From assembly GCA_012271065.1 (NCBI GenBank), contig JAAXHE010000227.1, positions 1 to 5,641 on the forward strand: 5,641 bases of DNA. The letters run 5' to 3'. The position numbers were made by a program, and so were the translations under genes. The notes under the pieces are model-generated. The model saw only the letters and a program-made list of their open reading frames with translations. It was not told where the DNA came from and did not search any database. This stretch comes from Candidatus Latescibacterota bacterium (GTDB lineage: Bacteria > Latescibacterota > UBA2968 > GCA-2709665). Each line of letters opens with the position of its first letter. The first letter of the stretch is position 1. This document shows positions 1 to 5,005 of the stretch, piece by piece.

Positions 1-89
1 TGGCCGACCCATACGACAGGATTCTCCAGGTCTTCCGAACATGCGGCCTGGCTATAGGCGAAGTACTGCCGAATCCGGGTCAGGTTCCC
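1..89 (-). other. Unresolved open frame running off the window edge
   Basis: After the 71-codon antitoxin-like gene stops, the same minus frame has one more stop (TAA, 92-90). It then stays open for about 29 codons to the window edge, with residues such as RQYFAYSQAACSEDLEN. It contains no ATG, GTG or TTG and has no visible ribosome binding site. It could be the interior of a decayed gene or chance. I do not recognise the family. The expected neighbour of a methyltransferase here would be hsdS or hsdR, but nothing in these residues shows that. Confidence 0.15.
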
Positions 90-95
90 TTAGGT

Positions 96-311
96 TCAGC
101 GGTCGGAACTGTCTGTTGGCCTTTCCTGCGTCGATTTGCGTATCCGCGCGGCCATTGCTTCCAGCACGGGGTCGGAATACCGCCTGGAATTGAACCACTC
201 TACCGTTTCCTCGGCAGTCATGCCGGCAGTTTCGGCGGTTATGCGGGCGCGGGCCTTGCGCATGAAGTCGACACAGTCGAATTTCTCTTTCTTGCGGGTG
301 TCATCAGTCAT
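96..311 (-). CDS. Orphan small antitoxin-like protein, paralogue of the 592-789 gene (71 aa)
   Basis: A small charged protein, probably an antitoxin for a PIN-domain toxin. The start at 311 is chosen because a strong GGAGG (minus strand of 321-325) lies 9 bases upstream. The frame is open further upstream to 482, but those 57 codons overlap two other remnants and match nothing. The core (FDCVDFMRKARARI, ETAGM, RRY.DPVLE..AA) aligns without gaps to the 65-aa protein at 592-789, with 27 of 49 positions identical by hand count. That protein directly follows an intact PIN domain. This one directly follows, and overlaps by 8 bases, the C-terminal remnant of a second PIN protein. Its own toxin is therefore gone and it is an orphan. 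It could still neutralise the intact fused toxin or act as a regulator. The antitoxin role is inferred from context and from general resemblance to small proteins next to PIN toxins. No DNA-binding fold is evident. Confidence 0.7.
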   Translation of the reverse strand: MTDDTRKKEKFDCVDFMRKARARITAETAGMTAEETVEWFNSRRYSDPVLEAMAARIRKSTQERPTDSSDR

Positions 312-399
312 GGACGATTTCCTCCGGCGTGCGAATGTCAATAGCTGGGCGTCCCTTTTGACGATTGACCTCGTTGTAGGCCCTGATTCGTAGAAATCC
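304..399 (-). pseudogene. C-terminal remnant of a second PIN-domain (VapC-like) toxin
   Basis: This open stretch of 31 codons has no start codon and is preceded directly by TAA (402-400). It ends in TGA 306-304. The residues RIRAYNEVNRQKGRPAID, followed by IRTPEEIVHD, match the C-terminal end of the intact PIN domain at 781-1234 (NRLYNAVNRQMGYAEL, then LSPEAISHEK). The shared core is YN-x-VNRQ-x-G, followed by PE-x-I-x-H. This tail is characteristic of a PIN subfamily whose members end in a form like RGYN-VNL-GY-IRTPREV. All the acidic metal-binding residues would lie upstream and are absent, so it cannot be an active nuclease. It overlaps the start of the 71-codon gene by 8 bases and contains that gene's ribosome binding site, the same arrangement as in the intact module. 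Confidence 0.72.
312..327 (-). promoter_or_regulatory. Ribosome binding site of the orphan antitoxin, inside the PIN remnant
   Basis: The minus strand reads CCGGAGGAAATCGTCC immediately before the ATG at 311, giving GGAGG with a 9-base spacer. It fixes the start of the 71-codon gene. It closely resembles the site before the 65-codon gene (CCGGAGGCAATCAGCC). In both cases the site also encodes the last residues of the PIN protein, PEEIV here and PEAIS there. Confidence 0.75.
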
Positions 400-438
400 T
401 TAATTGCGGGATATGGCTCCACGTCGGAGTCCGTAAAT

Positions 439-576
439 TCAACCAAAAAGAGTCTCTCGTACTTCGCGTTTGGACAGACCAAGAAACTCCGCTACGTCAG
501 CAATGATTCCGTCAAGCGTCCCGACTCGCACATCCCGATGTCCCGGTACGGTCACGCGGTGCAGGCTACTCCTCAT
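439..576 (-). pseudogene. HicA-like toxin, C-terminal half only (45 codons)
   Basis: The 45 codons read MRSSLHRVTVPGHRD, VRVGTLDGIIADVAEFLG, then a short tail ending LFG. The pattern HRVTVPGH...(V/L)xxGTLxxII is the second half of HicA/YcfA-family mRNA interferases, where the strand with VTVP-H is followed by GTL and a helix. The N-terminal part with the catalytic GSH histidine is missing. The same frame upstream reaches a stop that is the TGA of the 65-codon gene (594-592), and the other two minus frames there show no HicA sequence. The ATG at 576 has no recognisable ribosome binding site. I call it a truncated remnant. It could be translated from 576 but would lack the active site. No HicB partner is visible. 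Confidence 0.5.
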
Positions 577-591
577 GACATTGATCAGGGT

Positions 592-789
592 TCACCCTCT
601 TTCGTCTTCGTCCAATTCGCGCAAAGGCGCCGCCAGTCGTTCCAGAACAGGGTCTTCATAGCGATACGAGCGAAAGTACTGGATTCGCTCTTTATTGCTC
701 ATGCCGGCTGTTTCCTCGGCAATCCTCGCACGGACCTCACGCACAAAGCGGATGCAATCGAATCTCTCGGTAGCGGTTTCATTTTTCAT
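592..789 (-). CDS. Small antitoxin-like protein paired with the fused PIN domain (65 aa)
   Basis: A 65-residue, strongly charged, probably helical protein. Key segments are RFDCIRFVREVRARI, EETAGMS and YRYEDPVLERLAAPLRE. The ATG (789-787) overlaps the end of the HsdM-PIN gene by 11 bases (ATGAAAAATGA). A GGAGG lies 8 bases upstream, inside the toxin reading frame, so the two are probably translationally coupled. Short proteins beginning with a FDC(V/I) motif are often found beside PIN toxins of this subfamily, which supports an antitoxin role. Direct contact with the PIN domain and neutralisation of it are inference. A diverged paralogue lies at 96-311. The order is toxin first, antitoxin second, opposite to classical vapBC. 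No ribbon-helix-helix or AbrB-type DNA-binding signature is recognisable, so autoregulation may be absent or need another factor. Confidence 0.75.
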   Translation of the reverse strand: MKNETATERFDCIRFVREVRARIAEETAGMSNKERIQYFRSYRYEDPVLERLAAPLRELDEDERG

Positions 790-3223
790 GGCTGATTGCC
801 TCCGGGGATAGGACGTTCAATTCCGCGTACCCCATCTGTCGGTTGACTGCGTTATACAACCGGTTTCGTCGCCAGTTCACCATGTGCCTGAAATTCCAGC
901 TTGCCAGAACGTCGGCCTCGGCCAGGGTTGCCAGAGCGATATGCTCCGCGTCGGAGCGGTTCGCAAGGCCCAAAGCCCCGGAATCAATGTACGCTTCCGC
1001 AAGGCGTTCTGCATCATCCGTAAGAAAGTGTATCTCTTTGTTTGCAGCGGGAATCTGATCGATCACCTGGCGAACGCTTTCCGGCGCCGCCGCCAGTTCC
1101 CTGAGAACGAGATCGGAATAAACGAGGATAGCATCTCCGAGCTTGAACTTTTCGAACAACTCCATAGACGCCTCACGGACCTCATCGTCCAGACATCCGC
1201 CGATCACAGAGGTATCCACGTAGATGCGCGGCTTGCCGTACACGGCCGGCGGTTCGCGTACCAATGGCAGATCGCCGAGCAGCCCCTCAGTCTCTTTCTC
1301 CAGCGCCAGAATATCCGCCCCGATTTCCTCCAGGGTCCGCATGGGCTGGGGCTTGTAAAAGTATCGCGTAAAGCTGATTTCGCAGCCGATTTTCGCGCTG
1401 TCCTGTTGGTACCACGCGTCAGCGGCATAGGGCAGGACTTCCCGCCGGAGGAACGCTTCAATGCCGCCTTCTTCCTGCAGTGGAATCTGCTCGGTGTCGC
1501 GCAGGTCGGTGTCCGGTTCATACTCGACCACGACAGGTTTGCCGTTTACTGTCGCGTCAAACCAGCCGCGGAGCAGGTCAGCTTCCGTGCCCCTCTTGTG
1601 GATCTTCCTGATGACGGGCGGCGCGGTTTCGTTTCGTTCGCAGCTCTCTTTTAACTTCTTGATTTCAGCGGCCTTGTAGGCGCGGTTGGGTTCGATCCCT
1701 TCGAGCCGAAGCGGCCGCTCGACCGTCACCTTCCAGTAGCCGAAGGCGGCGTTGTCGAAGATCTTGCTCTGTTCAGTTTCCTCGAAGGCCAGGAACGTGT
1801 CGCAGATGCGCCGGATGTCCTCCTCGCCGAGTTCACAGTTCTTCTTGCCCAGGTTCTTGCGGAGCGGCCGGTACCACTCGGTGGCATCGATCAACTGCAC
1901 CTTGCCCCGTCGATGCTCCGGCTTCCGGTTGGTGATCACCCACACGTAGGTCGCGATGCCGGTGTTGTAGAAAATGTTGAGCGGCAGGACGACGATCGCC
2001 TCCAGCCAGTCGTTCTCGATGATCCAGCGCCGGATATTGCTCTCGCCCTGACCGGCGTCGCCGGTGAACAGGGAACTGCCGTTGTGTACCTCGGCGATGC
2101 GGCTGCCGCCCGCCTTCATCTTGGACAGCTTGTTGGCGAGAAAGAGCATCTGCCCGTCGCTGGACCGGGTAACGAGTGAATACTCGGGATCGTCCGCGTG
2201 TTCGATCACGAATCGAGGGTCCCGCATTTCCTTTTTGCCGCCCATGCGCTCCAGGTCGGTCTTCCAGCTCTTCCCGTAAGGCGGATTGGAGAGCATGAAG
2301 TCGAACTCGCGGGACGGGAAGGCGTCGTTGGCCAGGGTGGAATGCTCCGGGCCGCCCACGATGTTGTCCGCCGCGTTTCCTTCACCCTTCAGCAGAAGGT
2401 CTGCCTTGCAGATGGCGTAGGTCTCGGCATTGATTTCCTGCCCGTACAGGTGCGTTGAGACCTGCTCACCCCGCTCGGCGGCGAGTTGCTGAAGGACCTC
2501 TTCGGCCACGGTCAACATGCCGCCTGTGCCGCACGCGCCGTCGTAGATCAGATAGGTGCTGGATGTAATCTCATCAGCGACGGGCAGAAAGACCAGCTTC
2601 GCCATCAGCGTCACGGCGTCGCGCGGGGTCCAGTGTTCGCCCGCCTCCTCGTTGTTCTCCTCGTTGAAACGCCGGATCAGCTCCTCGAAGATCGTCCCCA
2701 TACCGTGATTGTCCAGGCCGGGATGCCTGACCGAACCATCGCCGTTGTGCACCGGGGCCGGGCTCAGGTTGACGTCAGGTGAGGTGAGCTTTTCGATGAG
2801 CGTGCCCAACGCGTCGGCCCTGGAAAGACGGGGTACCTGGTTTCTGAACTCGAAGTTTTCGAGGATGTCCTGCACGTTGGGTGAGAACCCGTCCAGCCAG
2901 GCCCTGAAGTCGGCCTCGAGCTGCTGGCGGTTTGCGCGGGCGCGCAGGTCGCGCAAGGTGAATCCGGAGGTATTGTAGAAGTCCTGTCCCGCCGCTTGCC
3001 TCAACGGCTCCTCCTGGTCGACCAGACCGATTTTATCGAGGTTTACCTGCATGTCCAGGACCGCCTGCTTACTGTCTTGCAGAACCGCGTCGAGCCGGCG
3101 CAGCACGGTCATCGGCAGGATTACGTCGCGGTACTTGCCGCGCACGTACAGGTCCCGGAGAACGTCGTCGGCGATTCCCCAGATATAGTTCGCGATCCAG
3201 TTCAGGTTGGCGTTGGTTGTCAT
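779..3223 (-). CDS. hsdM: HsdM-PIN fusion: type I N6-adenine DNA methyltransferase with C-terminal PIN ribonuclease domain
   Basis: Residue numbers count from the upstream ATG at 3238 (819 aa). I prefer the ATG at 3223 (M6, MTTNANLNW), because a 20-bp palindrome abuts 3238 and sits where its ribosome binding site should be. Neither start has a strong site.
Residues about 10-150 are the HsdM N-terminal helical domain (RDVILPMTVLRRLD). Residues 200-460 are the catalytic domain: HWTPRDAV (202-209), the SAM-binding motif DGACGTGG (233-240) and the N6-adenine motif NPPY (318-321). Residues 500-656 form the long C-terminal region ending in an RTLEEIGADILALEKETEGLL helix, where such methyltransferases normally stop.
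After a linker of about 10 residues, 669-819 is a complete PIN domain: YVDTSVIGG (D675), RELAAAPE (E714), SDAEHIALA (D763) and WNFRH (N782, a usual variant of the fourth acidic site). The enzyme should methylate DNA with an HsdS partner, while the PIN part should cut RNA. hsdS and hsdR are not in the window. No frameshift or internal stop suggests an artefact. Confidence 0.92.
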   Translation of the reverse strand: MTTNANLNWIANYIWGIADDVLRDLYVRGKYRDVILPMTVLRRLDAVLQDSKQAVLDMQVNLDKIGLVDQEEPLRQAAGQDFYNTSGFTLRDLRARANRQQLEADFRAWLDGFSPNVQDILENFEFRNQVPRLSRADALGTLIEKLTSPDVNLSPAPVHNGDGSVRHPGLDNHGMGTIFEELIRRFNEENNEEAGEHWTPRDAVTLMAKLVFLPVADEITSSTYLIYDGACGTGGMLTVAEEVLQQLAAERGEQVSTHLYGQEINAETYAICKADLLLKGEGNAADNIVGGPEHSTLANDAFPSREFDFMLSNPPYGKSWKTDLERMGGKKEMRDPRFVIEHADDPEYSLVTRSSDGQMLFLANKLSKMKAGGSRIAEVHNGSSLFTGDAGQGESNIRRWIIENDWLEAIVVLPLNIFYNTGIATYVWVITNRKPEHRRGKVQLIDATEWYRPLRKNLGKKNCELGEEDIRRICDTFLAFEETEQSKIFDNAAFGYWKVTVERPLRLEGIEPNRAYKAAEIKKLKESCERNETAPPVIRKIHKRGTEADLLRGWFDATVNGKPVVVEYEPDTDLRDTEQIPLQEEGGIEAFLRREVLPYAADAWYQQDSAKIGCEISFTRYFYKPQPMRTLEEIGADILALEKETEGLLGDLPLVREPPAVYGKPRIYVDTSVIGGCLDDEVREASMELFEKFKLGDAILVYSDLVLRELAAAPESVRQVIDQIPAANKEIHFLTDDAERLAEAYIDSGALGLANRSDAEHIALATLAEADVLASWNFRHMVNWRRNRLYNAVNRQMGYAELNVLSPEAISHEK
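781..1234 (-). other. PIN (VapC-like) ribonuclease domain of the HsdM fusion
   Basis: This stretch encodes residues about 669-819 of the fusion. All four PIN metal-site positions look occupied: D675, E714, D763 and N782 of the NF-x-H motif. The length of about 150 residues is that of a free-standing PIN toxin, so the domain appears intact, not vestigial. An in-frame GTG (V666, about 1243-1241) could in principle start a separate toxin. However, I see no purine-rich ribosome binding site before it, so a free PIN product is not well supported. Confidence 0.85.
790..804 (-). promoter_or_regulatory. Ribosome binding site of the 65-aa antitoxin, inside the toxin frame
   Basis: The minus strand reads CCGGAGGCAATCAGCC before the ATG at 789, a strong GGAGG with an 8-base spacer. 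It lies within the last codons of the HsdM-PIN gene, so antitoxin translation can be initiated or boosted by ribosomes finishing the toxin. Confidence 0.75.
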
Positions 3224-3238
3224 CGGGATTCCATACAT

Positions 3239-3258
3239 GGGCGACCGGCCGGTCGCCC
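3239..3258. promoter_or_regulatory. Perfect 20-bp palindrome abutting the hsdM open frame
   Basis: GGGCGACCGGCCGGTCGCCC is identical to its own reverse complement and has no spacer. It ends one base before the upstream ATG candidate at 3238 and 15 bases before the preferred ATG at 3223. A symmetric site at this place could be an operator for a dimeric repressor controlling the restriction-modification/toxin operon, or an RNA hairpin limiting translation. No candidate regulator gene is visible in the window. The symmetry is directly seen; the function is inference. Confidence 0.45.
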
Positions 3259-3261
3259 CGA

Positions 3262-3280
3262 CGGGTGATCAAAGCACCCG
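3262..3280. repeat. Small inverted repeat (6-bp stem, 7-base loop)
   Basis: CGGGTG and CACCCG flank ATCAAAG. It lies 3 bases beyond the 20-bp palindrome in the leader of hsdM. It is not followed by a T run on either strand, so it is not a standard terminator. It may contribute to leader structure or be chance. Confidence 0.25.
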
Positions 3281-3294
3281 GTTGGCCTCTGCTC

Positions 3295-3333
3295 TAACCA
3301 AATAAAGGCGAATCACCGCTGGGGCGTCGCCTT
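3295..3333 (-). terminator. Possible weak terminator after the FAD oxidoreductase gene
   Basis: On the minus strand AAGGCGA (3333-3327) pairs with TCGCCTT (3311-3305) across a 15-base loop. It is followed by TATTTGGTT, which is only partly T-rich. The hairpin starts 25 bases after the oxidoreductase stop codon, a reasonable place for a terminator separating it from hsdM. The T tract is poor and the loop long, so confidence is low. If it does not work, hsdM could be read from the upstream operon. Confidence 0.3.
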
Positions 3334-3357
3334 GGTCGAAGAAACTCTCCGCTCCGC

Positions 3358-4527
3358 TCACCCCCGGTTTCCTCCTCCCCAGGCGGACGAGAACTGATCG
3401 CCCTCCTGGAACCGGCTGGGACGGAACGGGTGCAGATCGAACGCGGGCGTCCGGCCGAGGATCGCGTCGGTCAGCGAATCGGCGATCGGCGGACCCAGCT
3501 TGAACCCGTGCCCGCTCCCGCCGAAGAAGGCATAGTAGCCCTCCAGCCCCGGCTCGGGTCCGACCAGGGGATGCCAGTCGTCCGTAATGGTATAGACCGA
3601 AGCCCAGCCCTTCACGTATTCGCCCTGCCGGAACGCCGGCACCCGTTGGAACGTCCCTGACTCGATGCGCCGTCGCGTGGTCTCATCCAGATCGGGATCG
3701 TACGCGTCCACGTCCATCGGCTCCACCTCTTTGGGAAAACTCAATCCGGCAAGCAGCCCGTTTTCGCCGTCGGGACGAAAATAGACCCTCAGATTGGGAT
3801 CGGAGACCACGGGAAACCGCCCGTATCCCTCCGGTAATCGCAGAACCAGATCGCTTTCCCGGCTCCATCGCAGCGAATAGTTCAAGCCCGCGGACAATCC
3901 CATCTGCCGGCCCCAGGGACCTGCCGCGTTGATCACCAGGTCCGTCCGGATTTCGCCCGCGTCCGTCTCCACCCCGGTCACACGGTCTCCGGACAGGCGA
4001 ATCCGCGTGGCCCCCACGCCCTCGTGACACGCCAGGCCCCAGTCAGCGGCGCGCGTCACCAGGTTCCGGACCGTCCGTACGGGGTCCGCGTACCCCGACG
4101 CGGGTTCATAGATGCCCGCGACGATCCCATCCGGGTTCACGCCGGGGACGAGTTCACCGATCTCATCCGCTTCCACCTCCACGGCCCGGGTGTGATTCCG
4201 CTGCTCCGCCTCCAGCACCGCCAGGCCGGCGGCGGCGGTTTCTTCACCCAGAAGACAGATATAGCCCGTATTGCGAAAGTCGCAATCTCCCCCCAGCGCC
4301 TCCGGTCCGTTCGCGAACATCTCCAACGCCTTCATGGACAGCTGGATGGTCAGATCATTCGAATAAAAAGTGCGGATCACCGCGGCCGAATGTCCCGTGC
4401 TCACGGCGGCCAGCGAACGTTTTTCCAGGAGCACGACGGCACCCAGACCCTTTTTTGCGAGAAAGTGGGCCGCGCTGGCCCCCATGATACCACCCCCGAT
4501 CACAACCGCATCCGCAACCTTTACCAT
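3358..4527 (-). CDS. FAD-dependent oxidoreductase of the DAO / sarcosine oxidase family
   Basis: A cytoplasmic flavoenzyme of about 389 residues, the usual size for the family. Such enzymes oxidise the C-N bond of amino acids or N-methylated amines, such as sarcosine, glycine or D-amino acids, to an imine with H2O2 or electron release. The exact substrate cannot be told.
Visible features, counted from the ATG at 4533: the dinucleotide-binding motif GGGIMG (13-18) with E37 at the end of the second strand for the FAD ribose; STGHSA..IRTFYSN (45-59), the flavin-contact region; NAAGPWG (202-208); TDDWHPLVGPEPGL (317-330); and the C-terminal GGSGHGFKLGPPIADSL (338-354). All are typical of the DAO fold.
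The ATG at 4527 is preferred over 4533 because AGGAG (minus strand of 4536-4540) is 8 bases from the former but only 2 from the latter. It follows the lipoprotein gene by about 58 bases, on the same strand, and is probably in the same transcript. Confidence 0.9.
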   Translation of the reverse strand: MVKVADAVVIGGGIMGASAAHFLAKKGLGAVVLLEKRSLAAVSTGHSAAVIRTFYSNDLTIQLSMKALEMFANGPEALGGDCDFRNTGYICLLGEETAAAGLAVLEAEQRNHTRAVEVEADEIGELVPGVNPDGIVAGIYEPASGYADPVRTVRNLVTRAADWGLACHEGVGATRIRLSGDRVTGVETDAGEIRTDLVINAAGPWGRQMGLSAGLNYSLRWSRESDLVLRLPEGYGRFPVVSDPNLRVYFRPDGENGLLAGLSFPKEVEPMDVDAYDPDLDETTRRRIESGTFQRVPAFRQGEYVKGWASVYTITDDWHPLVGPEPGLEGYYAFFGGSGHGFKLGPPIADSLTDAILGRTPAFDLHPFRPSRFQEGDQFSSAWGGGNRG

Positions 4528-4533
4528 TTGCAT

Positions 4534-4540
4534 GACTCCT
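4534..4540 (-). promoter_or_regulatory. Ribosome binding site deciding the oxidoreductase start
   Basis: The minus strand reads CAGGAGTCATGCAAATG. AGGAG is 2 bases from the first ATG (4533) and 8 bases from the second (4527), so the second is the more likely start. Confidence 0.6.
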
Positions 4541-4585
4541 GTAAGACCCGTTACACCGGCTCACGTTCCCGTCTCGCTACAAGGG

Positions 4586-4962
4586 TCAGACCTTCACGAA
4601 GACCATTGTAACCTGCGACCCGCCGAGCGAGGAAGTCAATGTCAGCTCATTCCCGCTGATGGTGGCGTTGGTTCCTGAAATAAAATACTCGATCCTTCTA
4701 TTGCGTACGTTCCGTCGGAATATCGATCTTCCATTCCAAGCGTCGGGACACTCAGACGCATCGAAAAGTCTCCCGTTGTCGACAGAACAAGCGTCCCGAT
4801 TGCTTCAGGCGGACGAAGCGTCTGTGTCTGTGAACCACCCGTCAGCTGAATCTCACGAAGCGTATAGGCGCCTGCAAGCGTATCGTAGTTCAGCGGATTG
4901 TCTTCTCCGCAGGACATGAAAAGCAGTGCCACGACAAACGTAAACGGTTTGAACCTTCTCAT
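4586..4962 (-). CDS. Small lipoprotein with lipocalin-like beta-rich domain, frameshifted near its end
   Basis: The start at 4962 has GGAGG (minus strand of 4969-4973) 6 bases upstream. The N-terminus MRRFKPFTFVVALLFMSC is a lipoprotein signal peptide with Cys18 as the lipidated residue and GED after it. The mature part (TLAGAYTLREIQLTGG, TLVLSTTGDFSMRL, YSDGTYAIEGSSI) has the alternating strand pattern of small lipocalin-like lipoproteins of unknown ligand.
In the sequence as given, this frame ends early at 4642 with an unrelated tail. The minus-one frame continues with ISGTNATISG, NELTLTSSLGGS and QVTMVFVKV and stops at 4588-4586, which fits the expected closing strands. Adding one T to the TTTT run (4685-4682) would join the parts into a protein of about 125 aa. 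The cause is a sequencing or assembly indel, or a genuine disabling mutation. It lies 43 bases after the isomerase-like gene. Confidence 0.72.
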
Positions 4963-5005
4963 CGCGCGCCTCCGAGTCCGGCAGTTTTTTAGATTCGAGT
5001 CGTTC

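Noticed and set aside
312..482. Upstream extension of the 71-codon gene to an ATG at 482 (57 more residues).
   Set aside because: It has no recognisable family and overlaps the HicA remnant and the PIN remnant in other frames. The strong ribosome binding site points to the ATG at 311.
884..1654. A 256-codon plus-strand open frame opposite the HsdM-PIN gene.
   Set aside because: It is antisense to a gene with clear domains, shows no family signature of its own, and is best explained as a shadow of GC-rich codon use.
2643..2668. Short direct repeat CTCCTCGTTG / CTCCTCGTTG.
   Set aside because: It lies inside hsdM and simply encodes the acidic NEENNEEA segment before the catalytic domain.
3270..3300. 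On the minus strand, TTGGTTAGAGCAGAGGCC resembles the D-loop and following bases of a tRNA.
   Set aside because: The matching left half of the D stem, an acceptor stem and a T-loop (GTTCGA) are not found at the right spacing, so no cloverleaf can be drawn.
4024..4611. A 195-codon plus-strand open frame opposite the oxidoreductase.
   Set aside because: It is a shadow frame of a well-supported flavoenzyme gene, with a low-complexity Arg/His/Pro-rich composition and no motif.
4682..4692. Programmed -1 ribosomal frameshifting at the T-rich site in the lipoprotein gene.
   Set aside because: The bases in frame (ATT TTA TTT) do not form an X-XXY-YYZ slippery heptamer. A simple one-base indel explains the split better.
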